A model generated the notes under the pieces. It worked only from the letters and a program-made list of their open reading frames with translations. It was not told where the DNA came from and made no database searches. A DNA stretch of 55,516 bases, taken from positions 1 to 55,516 of the IMG/VR virus record IMGVR_UViG_3300042934_000707; one strand, written 5' to 3'. The position numbers were made by a program, and so were the translations under genes. This stretch comes from a virus. Below are positions 1 through 7,297 of this stretch, one piece after another (within the stretch, counting starts at the first letter, position 1; every line of letters begins with the position of its first letter).

Positions 1-211
1 CATCCAACCACCACATGATCTCCTCTTCCAGTTCTGGATTAGCGTCGATCATCGATTGTGCGTAGAACTCCTCATCGAACGAAAAGTAAGCTACAGCGGC
101 ATAAAGAAGCTCTGAGGCTCCTAGCTGGTCGGCTAAGTTGCGGCCGATCATGCTAAAAGCCTCAGAGTACTCAATGGGTACAATGAGTAAGGTGTTTCTC
201 GTTAATGACAT
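1..211 (-). CDS. Unknown protein, 3' end cut by window edge
   Basis: Seventy codons are visible, beginning at the ATG at 211-209 and running off position 1 without a stop. The peptide begins MSLTRNTLLIVP and has an acidic stretch near the visible end (NPELEEEIMW). A GGAAGTGAAG sequence lies just upstream of the ATG as a plausible ribosome site. It overlaps the end of the upstream gene by 41 bases, which fits a translationally coupled run of small phage genes. I do not recognise a family and too little is visible to suggest a role. Confidence 0.6.
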   Translation of the reverse strand, partial: MSLTRNTLLIVPIEYSEAFSMIGRNLADQLGASELLYAAVAYFSFDEEFYAQSMIDANPELEEEIMWWLD

Positions 212-650
212 TCTTCACTTCCACTACCATCGAGCCGTCCTGATATTCCAATACCGTACAACGTACCTTCATTCCGTAGAACATGGGCTGCATAAGACTG
301 CCAAGCTCGGAGAGGATCACTGAGACGACTGGGAGAAACGCTGAGAAATCTACAGCGTGTAAACGGACTAAAGCGGCGGCGACTGGTTCCATGTCAAGTG
401 TGCTGTTGGCTAAAAGCGCCCAGTTAAGGATGGCCTCAACAGAAAGGTCCGCACCGACACGGCGGAGGTCTCGCTGGTGGCGCCGTAGGTCATCTGCATC
501 GACTGGGCACTCCATTAAAACGTAGCATGGGCGGGAAGATCCTAAATTGACCGTGACTTGAGTCACTGTATAGTTGGAGAAGTTATCGGGATATTTCTTC
601 GAAAGCACGGCGCAATCTTTCGGGAATGAAATCGCTACGCTCGAGCGCAT
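171..650 (-). CDS. Unknown 159-aa protein
   Basis: Open frame of 159 residues starting MRSSVAISFPKD. An AAGGAAG ribosome site lies about 8-10 bases before the ATG at 650, which supports this start even though it makes the gene overlap the upstream gene by 68 bases. The middle is rich in Leu and Ala, and the C-terminal third (MKVRCTVLEYQDGSMVVEV) looks like beta strands. No signal peptide, membrane segment or catalytic motif is seen. It lies in a run of five closely packed minus-strand genes. Function unknown. Confidence 0.65.
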   Translation of the reverse strand: MRSSVAISFPKDCAVLSKKYPDNFSNYTVTQVTVNLGSSRPCYVLMECPVDADDLRRHQRDLRRVGADLSVEAILNWALLANSTLDMEPVAAALVRLHAVDFSAFLPVVSVILSELGSLMQPMFYGMKVRCTVLEYQDGSMVVEVKNVINEKHLTHCTH

Positions 651-1032
651 GATTAAAGTCTTCCTTCAGATTGTCGAGATACGCATCAGTTCTCACGACC
701 ACAGGTACTGTTTTCACAATCGCCGTGTTGCTCACGCTGTCGTAGTCCACTTGCACATGACTCCCCGGTTTGCCGCTAAATGTGAACAGCCTACGAAAGC
801 AATCGAGAATGTTGTCGATTGCCTGAACGTTGTCGCTGACCCACAAACCCTTCTTACGAAAGGCTTCAAAGATGCTGTCGGTTGCGGCGTCCATGCCGCC
901 TCCGTTGAAGAACTCAATGGCCTCGTTGACGATTGCCTGGATGTTGGCGTCCCAGATCATGCCACTTAGCTCTCGTTGCAGAAAGTCACTTATCTGGTCA
1001 GTCAAAGGATCGACTTCGATGAGGACGTTCAT
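583..1032 (-). CDS. Unknown 149-aa protein
   Basis: Open frame of 149 residues beginning MNVLIEVDPLTDQ. The N-terminal half is predicted helical and acidic, the second half contains a beta-like stretch (HVQVDYDSVSNTAIVKTVPVVV). It starts three bases after the stop of the upstream gene (1036-1668), so the two are almost certainly co-transcribed. The ribosome site is weak. No family is recognised. The layout (helical head followed by a strand-rich tail) is similar in outline to the next gene downstream, but I cannot show homology by eye. Confidence 0.65.
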   Translation of the reverse strand: MNVLIEVDPLTDQISDFLQRELSGMIWDANIQAIVNEAIEFFNGGGMDAATDSIFEAFRKKGLWVSDNVQAIDNILDCFRRLFTFSGKPGSHVQVDYDSVSNTAIVKTVPVVVRTDAYLDNLKEDFNHALERSDFIPERLRRAFEEISR

Positions 1033-1035
1033 GGT

Positions 1036-1668
1036 TCAGTTCTTCGCAGCGATATAATCGATGAGCTTCTTCTTGAGTTCATCGCGCACGGCTGAATCCT
1101 CGACTTGTCGAAAAATCCCGTCCACGAACTCAAAGACCGTATTCTCTACGTCAGCGAGATCATCAATTTCCTCGATCACACGTGGCATTCGAACCACGGG
1201 GATACGAGCTAGGTTGGCGATTTCCTTCGTCAACACGTAGTACTGGCTGATGCGGTAATCCTGACCAATGGCCAGTACGATCTCTTCCGCATCGTTGTCC
1301 ACGTTGATCGTGGTTTCGCACCATGACAGCCGGTTGCCAAAGCTTGACAACAGGTAGTCGGCGAACTGGTTCAAGCGCAGCTCGAAGTCGTCGAAGTCGG
1401 CCAGAAGGTCCTCGTACTCCGACAGCTTCATCTTGCGCAGGTTGTAGCCTACGATCGAGAGCATCTTCTTGAAAGGATCGTCCCGCAGACCGTGGCGATA
1501 ACGTTGGAGCCGTTGAATGTAAAGCTTCAAGTACTCGCCAGCGGCTTCCGACAGTTTGCGGTCATCGGCGTTGTCAAAAGGCGAGGCTAATTTGTCTTCT
1601 TGCAGCCGTTCCTTTTGATCGGCCAAAATACTGACCAACTGATTGAATGGAATCCGGTAAGATTTCAC
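1036..1668 (-). CDS. Unknown 210-aa helical protein, GTG start
   Basis: The frame starts with GTG at 1668-1666, preceded at a good distance by AGGGGAA, so the GTG start is well supported. The protein is 210 aa, charged and probably almost all helical (for example FDDFELRLNQFADYLLSSFGN and the C-terminal FRQVEDSAVRDELKKKLIDYI). There is no membrane segment and no motif I recognise. It is the second gene of the unit that seems to begin at the promoter-like motif at 2058-2084. Confidence 0.7.
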   Translation of the reverse strand: MKSYRIPFNQLVSILADQKERLQEDKLASPFDNADDRKLSEAAGEYLKLYIQRLQRYRHGLRDDPFKKMLSIVGYNLRKMKLSEYEDLLADFDDFELRLNQFADYLLSSFGNRLSWCETTINVDNDAEEIVLAIGQDYRISQYYVLTKEIANLARIPVVRMPRVIEEIDDLADVENTVFEFVDGIFRQVEDSAVRDELKKKLIDYIAAKN

Positions 1669-1695
1669 AAGCTAATTCCCCTAAGCGAAGGCAGG

Positions 1696-2022
1696 TTATT
1701 TCTTGACGATGAACAGTGTGTTGCCGCTCATCTTAATCTCCACCCCAAACTTGCGTAGGTAGAGAACTAGTTGTCCTGGGATGCAATTAACGATGTTGAA
1801 CTTCTGATGGTCTTGCAAGAACGTGATGAGCCTAGCTTGACTGAGCAGGGAGTCTGGCAGAACCGAAGGCTCTAGCACTAACCAACCGCATTTGTTGACC
1901 AGGTCTTGTTCGATCACGAATTGCCACGTAAGAGGCGATATGGTGCGCTCGGCATCCACGGTGTCCATCAGTAGCGAAAGATCGAGGATGAAGCCCGTAG
2001 GGGCCTTAGAATTGATTTTCAT
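1696..2022 (-). CDS. Unknown 108-aa protein, first gene of a unit
   Basis: 108 residues beginning MKINSKAPTGFILDLSLLMD. An AAGGG ribosome site sits six bases before the ATG. The gene is the first of a minus-strand run reaching at least to the window edge, and a copy of the two-part promoter-like motif lies 35 bases upstream. The protein alternates hydrophobic strands and short helices and is probably a small soluble globular protein. No family recognised. Confidence 0.7.
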   Translation of the reverse strand: MKINSKAPTGFILDLSLLMDTVDAERTISPLTWQFVIEQDLVNKCGWLVLEPSVLPDSLLSQARLITFLQDHQKFNIVNCIPGQLVLYLRKFGVEIKMSGNTLFIVKK

Positions 2023-2057
2023 GGAATACCCTTGGGGTCCCTACAGTATATCCATGT

Positions 2058-2084
2058 AATGTATCTTTTTACCGCTTACAAAGA
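2058..2084 (-). promoter_or_regulatory. Promoter-like two-part motif, weaker copy
   Basis: Read on the minus strand: TCTTTGTAAGC, six bases, AAGATACATT. The downstream box matches the GCAATACATT consensus at 8 of 10 positions and the upstream box matches poorly. It ends 35 bases before the ATG of the gene ending at 2022. Confidence 0.4.
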
Positions 2085-2103
2085 AGAGAAAATAAAAGCC
2101 GTA

Positions 2104-2129
2104 TCAGACGGGGTGTTACCCCCGTCTGA
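2104..2129 (-). terminator. Rho-independent terminator
   Basis: A 10-bp stem (TCAGACGGGG / CCCCGTCTGA) with a 6-base loop, followed on the minus strand by CTTTTATTTTC. It lies right after the stop of the zinc-ribbon gene (2138-2344). Confidence 0.75.
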
Positions 2130-2137
2130 CCGATGGA

Positions 2138-2344
2138 CTAACTGAAGCCGTAGTTATCACCCGACACCGGGTCAGCCACGTTCAACGCAGGACCATGGGC
2201 TTCGAAGCTGTACTGCTCTTTCGGGAACTGGCCGTGCCATTCGCCCGTCAGACATTCACCGCACAGGTAACCGGCGTTGGTGGTCTGAGTGGCATGAATG
2301 GAATCGCAGCAACCGCAGCGCTCGCATTTGAAGATGTTGGACAT
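2138..2344 (-). CDS. Small zinc-ribbon protein
   Basis: 68 residues. Near the N-terminus are CERCGCC and, about 20 residues later, CGEC, giving the CxxC...CxxC spacing of a zinc ribbon; Cys8, Cys11, Cys28 and Cys31 are the likely ligands. After it come an aromatic-rich stretch (EWHGQFPKEQYSF) and an acidic Gly-rich tail. Ribosome site CAGGAGACATC precedes the ATG. It is the last gene before a terminator and lies 25 bases after the gene at 2370-3011. Zinc ribbons of this size in phages are often nucleic-acid or RNAP-binding adaptors, but nothing here fixes a partner. Confidence 0.75.
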   Translation of the reverse strand: MSNIFKCERCGCCDSIHATQTTNAGYLCGECLTGEWHGQFPKEQYSFEAHGPALNVADPVSGDNYGFS

Positions 2345-2369
2345 GATGTCTCCTGTTTAAAGGTCGGTG

Positions 2370-3011
2370 TTAAAGTTCGCCAGTGCGTACCGCAGCGGCT
2401 TCGCCGGTAGCGCGGTCAGGGGCTTGACGGCGGATCATGGCTTCACGGAAGAAAGGACGACCTTCGCCAGTGCGCGACGAAGTGGTCAGGTCTTTCCATG
2501 CCTCAATCGCTTGATCACCTGATAATGTATCGTCACAGACGTATGGAATCTTGAGCACCGCTTCGTTGGCACGGTTGAAGAACGTGAAGGAGCCCTTCTT
2601 GTGGTTACGCAGAACCAGGACCTGTACGACACCGTCCAAAAGGAAGGGCTCTAGTGGTGCGGCAGGCACCGCTTTGTCACGACACACGATGCGCAGCCCG
2701 CTGTGAGTGCCGAAGGTGAAAGCGTTTTCGAAACGGCGAGAGACCTTCGGGCGTTTCTTGCCCAAATGGAACGAATCCACTTCGAGCATCTTGGCCTTGA
2801 GCTTTTTACCCGCGTAACCCACATTGACGCCCAGAGTTTTTGGGGTGGCGCGGTCGTCGAATACACAGTTGCCCACTTGACGCGAGTACTTGTGCAGTTT
2901 GTTGAGCAGATCCCATCGCGAGGACTTCATGCGATTAGGCCAAGAGGACTGACGCTGTACGGAGACAGCCAGTTCGATTTGGGTGCGGCGGATGTTCTCT
3001 TTGTAGCCCAT
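2370..3011 (-). CDS. Unknown basic 213-aa protein
   Basis: I place the start at the ATG at 3011 (MGYKENIRRTQ), one base after the stop of the upstream gene; the longer frame to 3038 would overlap that gene and has no ribosome site. The first 100 residues are strongly basic with many Arg and Lys (KLHKYSRQ, GKKLKAKM, GKKRPKVSRR), and the second half is mixed with strands (VVQVLVLRNHKKGSFTFF). A nucleic-acid-binding role is possible from the charge alone. No family recognised. Confidence 0.65.
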   Translation of the reverse strand: MGYKENIRRTQIELAVSVQRQSSWPNRMKSSRWDLLNKLHKYSRQVGNCVFDDRATPKTLGVNVGYAGKKLKAKMLEVDSFHLGKKRPKVSRRFENAFTFGTHSGLRIVCRDKAVPAAPLEPFLLDGVVQVLVLRNHKKGSFTFFNRANEAVLKIPYVCDDTLSGDQAIEAWKDLTTSSRTGEGRPFFREAMIRRQAPDRATGEAAAVRTGEL

Positions 3012-3012
3012 G

Positions 3013-3408
3013 TCAGTCTGCCTGTTTATCAGGGCCATTGAACGACGGGATGCGCACGCGTCGTTGGCCGGGTTTGACGGGTTGGTCTGGTGTCACATCG
3101 TAGTAGTCGAAGATACCAACGGTGCGGTTGTCTTCGGTCACGTAGGCGTAATCACAGAAGTCAGAGTGCAGGATAGCATCGGCTGCTTCCAGCGCTTCGG
3201 TTTGTGTCGGGTACGGTGGACTGGTCTGCACCAAGCGTTTCTTGGAGTGCATTTCCACGTAGGCATCTACAGGGACACCGCTGCATCCCCGCTTACTGCG
3301 TGTTACAACGCCGCCAATGACAACATGGTCAGGGCGTTTGCCAGTGTTTTGTGGGAACAGTGCTTCGTTCCACGCGGCTTCCGTTTCAGGGGTCGGACGA
3401 CTTTTCAT
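3013..3408 (-). CDS. Unknown 131-aa protein
   Basis: 131 residues starting MKSRPTPETEAAW. The start overlaps the stop of the upstream gene by four bases (ATGA), a classic coupled junction. The middle (YPTQTEALEAADAILHSDFCDYAYVTEDNRTVGIF) looks like a small alpha/beta fold. The C-terminus is Pro- and Arg-rich. Not recognised. Confidence 0.65.
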   Translation of the reverse strand: MKSRPTPETEAAWNEALFPQNTGKRPDHVVIGGVVTRSKRGCSGVPVDAYVEMHSKKRLVQTSPPYPTQTEALEAADAILHSDFCDYAYVTEDNRTVGIFDYYDVTPDQPVKPGQRRVRIPSFNGPDKQAD

Positions 3409-3977
3409 GACTCGCGTTTCCCTAAACGGATCTTGCGCAGCGGTGGGACAGAGCCGTTAGCCATGGCTTCTTTGAAAGCCGTGTCCAGACGTTTGCCGTA
3501 TTCACCGAACTCAGTATCGGCCACTTCATGTTCGATGTATTGATGGAACTTCTGGAAGTCTTCAGCAGATTCCACGGAACCCCAGTAACCGCGCTCACGG
3601 TCATTCAGGAAGAGCTGGACCTTTTCCTTACCCGCCAAACCTACCAGTGCTCGCCACTTCTTGGCTTCTTGCTCTGTTTCTTTGGTGCTGGCATCCAGAT
3701 CGCCCAAGATGTTCGACAGCGTATGGCGGTCATCGACGCTGAACTGACGCCCGTCTTCCAGCAAGACAGCGATCACATGGTAATACTGGTCGTGGTCAAG
3801 ATCGACGCGGTTCAGCGTAGCCGTGATGTTTTCACGGCGGTGGATGGGCATTTCCAACAGCGAGTAAAAGCTGTCGTAGAAGTTGTTGAGGGAGGTGTCA
3901 TCAGACTCCTTGATGTAGATTCCCATCAATTCGATCTCAGCCATCGTCTGAGCCGTTTTGAGTACCGTCATCTTCAT
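3405..3977 (-). CDS. Unknown 190-aa helical protein
   Basis: The start chosen is the ATG at 3977 (MKMTVLKTAQ), which has GAGG six bases upstream; the frame is open further but without a ribosome site. The protein is highly charged and mostly helical, with a central section rich in Glu and Lys (DLDASTKETEQEAKKWRAL) and a basic C-terminus (PLRKIRLGKRES). It lies just after the phuZ terminator hairpin and is coupled by ATGA to the next gene. Function unknown. Confidence 0.65.
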   Translation of the reverse strand: MKMTVLKTAQTMAEIELMGIYIKESDDTSLNNFYDSFYSLLEMPIHRRENITATLNRVDLDHDQYYHVIAVLLEDGRQFSVDDRHTLSNILGDLDASTKETEQEAKKWRALVGLAGKEKVQLFLNDRERGYWGSVESAEDFQKFHQYIEHEVADTEFGEYGKRLDTAFKEAMANGSVPPLRKIRLGKRES

Positions 3978-3999
3978 GGTGTACCTCAAGCGCATAAGT

Positions 4000-4023
4000 C
4001 CGCTAGGGATTGCTCCCTAGCGG
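4000..4023 (-). terminator. Hairpin after phuZ
   Basis: A perfect 10-bp stem (CCGCTAGGGA / TCCCTAGCGG) with a 4-base loop, just after the phuZ stop. No T-run follows, so it may act as a 3'-end stabiliser or partial terminator. Confidence 0.55.
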
Positions 4024-4036
4024 CACAGGGGGTTGA

Positions 4037-5053
4037 TCAGTCCAGGATCGGACCTTTCTTCTTCTTGCCCGCAACGCCAGTCAGCCCGGCGAAGGACGCC
4101 GTGGTGTTGGTGGTACGGTTCTTCTCGGCAGCTTCGAGTTCACTGTGCAACGCGGCCAGTTCCTTGTGGATGCCGTGCAGCGAGTGCGTTTCGATCGCGA
4201 AGAACAGGTTGTTCTTTTGCGCCACGTTTGGCAAGAAGCCGTCGGTGGAGTACGGAGCAAAGACCGTTGGCTGCTCATCGTCCGGGCTGCGGGTCAGATA
4301 GGCCGCCGAAATGACGTTCTTCTGCTCTTCGTCAAACTTCTCGGCGCTGTCGTACACCTGGATGCGGGACAGAGCAGGTTTGAACTCAGGCTTGACCAGG
4401 TTGTAGTTGATGAAGCTGTCCAAGTCAGCCGTGTCGAAGCCGACGTTGCGGCGTGAGCACAGGATGGCCAGGGCAGTGATCATCAGTTCAGCTTCAGCAT
4501 CCACAGCCGAGCGTGCTACGCCCTTCTTGTTCATGCCCCAGTGGAAGACGATGTTCTTGCCCAGCTCTTCGGACAGGTCTTGCAGGTTCGCCACCGACGT
4601 GATGACGTTCTTGACCTTGCGCTCGTTCTCGGAAGAACCGATCAGCACGACGAAGACGCGCTTGCCCGCTTCGAGCAGCGCTTTGGTCAGGTAGTACGCC
4701 GCCACGTTGCCAGTGCCGCCCGACGCCGTGGAGACCACGATGTTGGCGTAGGCCGCTGGGAACTTGCGGATCACTTCAGGCGTGGCCTTTTCGATCGCTT
4801 CGGCGTTCTTGGACTTGAGCATGCCAGAGCCGTCAAGTTCTTCGCCCTCGATGGACTTGAACAGGTACGCGTTCTTGACCTGGCTGTCGGTGAGGTTCGA
4901 GTCGCTGGTGTCGAGGTAACGCACGCTCAGCTTGGCGATATCAGCTTGCACCGGTTCGGAATCGAATTTCTTGGCAATGTTGGAACCGCCACCACCACAG
5001 CCCCAGATAGCTACGGTGCCGACTTCGCGAGTGGAGAGAATTTCATTGGACAT
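4037..5053 (-). CDS. phuZ: PhuZ-type phage tubulin (FtsZ/tubulin family GTPase)
   Basis: This 338-aa protein is a tubulin/FtsZ-family GTPase. The N-terminal nucleotide loop GCGGGGSN is at residues 18-25, the tubulin signature SGGTGN at 111-116, and an FtsZ-like T7 synergy loop (RNVGFDTADLD) at 201-211. The C-terminal region after about 300 is low in structure and ends with a short Lys-rich stretch and GPILD. In phiKZ-type phages PhuZ forms a dynamic spindle that centres the phage nucleus and carries capsids to it. Length and domain order fit that family; a bacterial FtsZ would be unusual here and lacks the surrounding phage context. It appears to be a single-gene unit: a copy of the promoter-like motif lies 67 bases upstream and a hairpin follows the stop. 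Confidence 0.88.
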   Translation of the reverse strand: MSNEILSTREVGTVAIWGCGGGGSNIAKKFDSEPVQADIAKLSVRYLDTSDSNLTDSQVKNAYLFKSIEGEELDGSGMLKSKNAEAIEKATPEVIRKFPAAYANIVVSTASGGTGNVAAYYLTKALLEAGKRVFVVLIGSSENERKVKNVITSVANLQDLSEELGKNIVFHWGMNKKGVARSAVDAEAELMITALAILCSRRNVGFDTADLDSFINYNLVKPEFKPALSRIQVYDSAEKFDEEQKNVISAAYLTRSPDDEQPTVFAPYSTDGFLPNVAQKNNLFFAIETHSLHGIHKELAALHSELEAAEKNRTTNTTASFAGLTGVAGKKKKGPILD

Positions 5054-5120
5054 CAGGTAACGCTCCTTGGTTAATTGAGGTATTGCAAGGTGAGAATTCG
5101 TTTCCGCTATACAAAGAGAT

Positions 5121-5147
5121 GATGTAGCATTTTAAAACCGTGGAATG
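5121..5147 (-). promoter_or_regulatory. Promoter-like two-part motif upstream of phuZ
   Basis: On the minus strand: CATTCCACGGT, six bases, ATGCTACATC, ending 67 bases before the phuZ ATG. ATTCC and CTACATC fit the consensus at the same spacing as the other copies. Confidence 0.5.
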
Positions 5148-5191
5148 TCGAGCCATCTTGTGTAGGTTGTAAAATATAACGAGGTTATACC

Positions 5192-6016
5192 ATGGACATT
5201 CTTTCGATCGCGCTTGACCGTGTCAAGTTCGAGATTAACCCGGAGGTGTTAGAACTTGCGTTCGCACCGCGGCGGTATAATCCCGCCAAACAAAACTTCA
5301 CACGTGAGAACCGCAGTGGGGTCTCCACCGATGCCATGATTCGTCGGGCTATCATCGACGCACGGGTCATGGTTGACATCAACCTGTGTTCCGGGGTTGA
5401 GAACGTGGTGTCCCTGAACGGTCTGCCAGTGGAGCGCATTGACCCCTGGAGCATGATCTACCGCATTCCTAAGGAAAGGACCGGGGGGCGGACCATCACG
5501 GCCGTGTACAGCCTCTCCTTCGGTCAGGGCAGTGTATTGGGGACCAGCTACAACGGGACCTCTGACAGCTCGGCTGCATTGGACGCAGCTGCCGGTGTGC
5601 TGCAATCGAACATGCCGTGGACTCAAGTCCAGACCGCGTTCGTGAGCCTCATCGGGGAGAACACCGTGCTGGTCAGTAACATGGGCCAACAACCGGGTGC
5701 ACTGTACCTGCGTTGCCAAGTCACCCATGAGCCTAACTTGGCCAACATCGCCCCAGAGAACTACGACGTGTTCACTGAGCTGGTCATTCTGGCTGCCAAG
5801 GCGTACGTCTACAACAACACCATTGTCTCGCTGGACGAAGGTGCGATCAAAGCCGGTGCGTCCATTGGCCGTATCCGTGAGATCATTGACGGCTACGCAG
5901 ACTCCAACCAGCTGTACAAAGAACACATGCGGGACAACTGGCGGGTCGTGGCTCACATGAACGACCGTGAGAAGAACAAGCGTCACATGCGCTACACCGT
6001 GGGTGCTCGTCGGTAA
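5192..6016 (+). CDS. Probable virion structural protein, 274 aa
   Basis: 274 residues beginning MDILSIALDRVKFE, with GAGG eight bases before the ATG. It stands alone on the plus strand between minus-strand units, with its own terminator shared with the next convergent gene. The fold appears mixed: a strand- and turn-rich core (YRIPKERTGGRTITAVYSL), a Gly/Ser-rich central loop and a C-terminal helical part ending in a basic tail (REKNKRHMRYTVGARR). The length, isolation and pattern resemble phage connector, neck or baseplate components, but I cannot match a named family, so the structural label is an inference. Confidence 0.55.
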   Translation: MDILSIALDRVKFEINPEVLELAFAPRRYNPAKQNFTRENRSGVSTDAMIRRAIIDARVMVDINLCSGVENVVSLNGLPVERIDPWSMIYRIPKERTGGRTITAVYSLSFGQGSVLGTSYNGTSDSSAALDAAAGVLQSNMPWTQVQTAFVSLIGENTVLVSNMGQQPGALYLRCQVTHEPNLANIAPENYDVFTELVILAAKAYVYNNTIVSLDEGAIKAGASIGRIREIIDGYADSNQLYKEHMRDNWRVVAHMNDREKNKRHMRYTVGARR

Positions 6017-6022
6017 TAGTGA

Positions 6023-6051
6023 CTCCACTGGGCTATCACGGCCCAGTGGAG
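6023..6051. terminator. Bidirectional terminator hairpin
   Basis: An 11-bp perfect stem (CTCCACTGGGC / GCCCAGTGGAG) with a 7-base loop between two convergent genes. It has no long T-run on either side. Confidence 0.65.
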
Positions 6052-6061
6052 GTCTATGCCG

Positions 6062-6463
6062 TTAGCGGCTGCGGATGCTGGCGACGAAGGACTCCACGGA
6101 GGTGTGCAGTTGGTAACCTTCGTCTTGAATCAACTTGAGTTCTTCAGGTGGCATGTCCATGGCCAGTACGTGCCCACCATCCGGGATAGTCACTGCATCT
6201 GGCCACTTGGTCACCGCGGTCAGCACTTGGCCTTCGTGGGACTTCTGATCTTCACCCTTGGTAAAGACGCCGTTGTTCACGGTGTTGGTCAAATCTTCAG
6301 CGTTGTAGACCTGACGGACGACAAAGCCGTTCTGCACCAGATCTTCAGTCACGTTGTCTGGTGGCTTGCCAAAGTCGGCTACTTGTACAGCGACAGCTGG
6401 GGCTTCAGTGTAACTGGGGTCAGCTGCCAGTTCTTCCATTGAGGGAAACCAGTTAACTCTCAT
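6062..6463 (-). CDS. Unknown 133-aa protein
   Basis: The start is taken at the ATG at 6463 (MRVNWFPSMEEL), which has CAAGG nine bases upstream; the frame extends 16 codons further without a ribosome site. The protein is acidic, with a central strand-rich section (GFVVRQVYNAEDLTNTV) and a helical C-terminus. No membrane segment or known motif. It ends at the convergent terminator with the 274-aa structural gene and is preceded by a gene-free stretch that may hold its promoter. Confidence 0.6.
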   Translation of the reverse strand: MRVNWFPSMEELAADPSYTEAPAVAVQVADFGKPPDNVTEDLVQNGFVVRQVYNAEDLTNTVNNGVFTKGEDQKSHEGQVLTAVTKWPDAVTIPDGGHVLAMDMPPEELKLIQDEGYQLHTSVESFVASIRSR

Positions 6464-6511
6464 GCGGGTCGACCTTGAAAATTTAGGGATGAGGAAGTGT
6501 TCACATAGCAT

Positions 6512-6835
6512 AAAGACCAGCCTTGGGGCTGGCTAGAGTGAGTGTGTATTTAATTACTGATCTAAAATATACTTTGATGCGCTTGTTTTGCTCCTTCTAT
6601 AAGGTGGGGCTACGCCCCACTGAAGAGCATCGTTGGGGTGTGCCTTCTCTCCGCTCGGTACCCTCCCTACGGAAGTCAACCCACAGAAGCTTATTCCTCA
6701 ACCTACCTATCCCCCAGCTTTAATCCTCACTACGTTCGTCTTAAAGCTACCCCCTTTCCTTCCTTCTCCAAAAAAAGGGTAACTCTGAGCATAAGATAGA
6801 AGTCAACCAAATAAAAAAGTAAAAGGGCAAAACAA
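6512..6835. other. Gene-free stretch with two hairpins
   Basis: About 324 bases with no convincing gene. Two short hairpins are visible: CCAGCC/GGCTGG at 6517-6532 and GTGGGGC/GCCCCAC at 6604-6620. The part from 6700 to 6835 is A-rich, CT-rich and low in coding character. A 66-codon plus-strand frame at 6523-6723 has no ribosome site and an unlikely sequence. It could contain a promoter for the gene at 6062-6463 (TTAAATACACAC on the minus strand near 6545) or a small RNA. No tRNA fold is apparent. Confidence 0.5.
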
Positions 6836-6853
6836 GGCACCCCGAAGGGTGCC
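6836..6853 (-). terminator. Rho-independent terminator
   Basis: A 7-bp stem (GGCACCC / GGGTGCC) with a tetraloop. On the minus strand it is followed by TTGTTTTGCCCTTTT and then TTTTTT, just after the gene at 6870-7283. Confidence 0.75.
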
Positions 6854-6869
6854 CGTTTATGCCGTCAGC

Positions 6870-7283
6870 TTAGTTGACAGCTGTCTTTGACACACCGGTG
6901 GCCTGCACTGCTTGATCAGGCCAATCAAAGGTCAACCCAAAGTCAACTCGATCCTTGTTGGCAATCAGGGAGAAGTGGTACGTGCCCTCCTCTACCCGAT
7001 GGCTCAGCGTGATGCCGTAGTCCAAGAACTCGCCCACAACGCTTGGGCAAGGCCGAAGCATCTTGTTCCAGAACTCTGTGTCCACCACGTCCATGGGGTC
7101 GATGTTGCAGACGTAGTGAAGCATGGTGCGGGCAAGGCGCTTGAGATCCGGCAACACGTCTTCAGTGCTGTCGATGCCATTGGTTTTGATCCATTCGACA
7201 AGCTTCAGGTATTCCTGAGCTACTTGACGGATCGTAGGGTTGTACTCGGTGATGTTCGGGTGTGGCTCGGTACGGCTCAGCAT
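6870..7283 (-). CDS. Unknown 137-aa protein
   Basis: 137 residues starting MLSRTEPHPNITEY, with AAGAGA eight bases before the ATG. The N-terminal half is helical (QEYLKLVEWIKTNG, LPDLKRLARTMLHYVCN), the C-terminal half strand-rich (GTYHFSLIANKDRVDFGLTF). The strand-rich half looks similar to the end of the upstream gene at 7298-7663 (shared G-x-T-L followed by Tyr-x-Phe and a final Phe-x-x-Pro), so the two may be old tandem duplicates. Function unknown. Confidence 0.65.
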   Translation of the reverse strand: MLSRTEPHPNITEYNPTIRQVAQEYLKLVEWIKTNGIDSTEDVLPDLKRLARTMLHYVCNIDPMDVVDTEFWNKMLRPCPSVVGEFLDYGITLSHRVEEGTYHFSLIANKDRVDFGLTFDWPDQAVQATGVSKTAVN

Positions 7284-7297
7284 AAGGCGATCTCTTG

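Noticed and set aside
6540-6570. Copy of the motif upstream of the gene at 6062-6463
   Set aside because: AATACAC is present, but the upstream box does not match at the required spacing.
6590-6690. Possible tRNA in the gene-free stretch
   Set aside because: The hairpins do not form a cloverleaf and there is no TTCRA-type T-loop.
6523-6723. 66-codon plus-strand frame in the gene-free stretch
   Set aside because: No ribosome site and it crosses a hairpin; the peptide has no coherent pattern.
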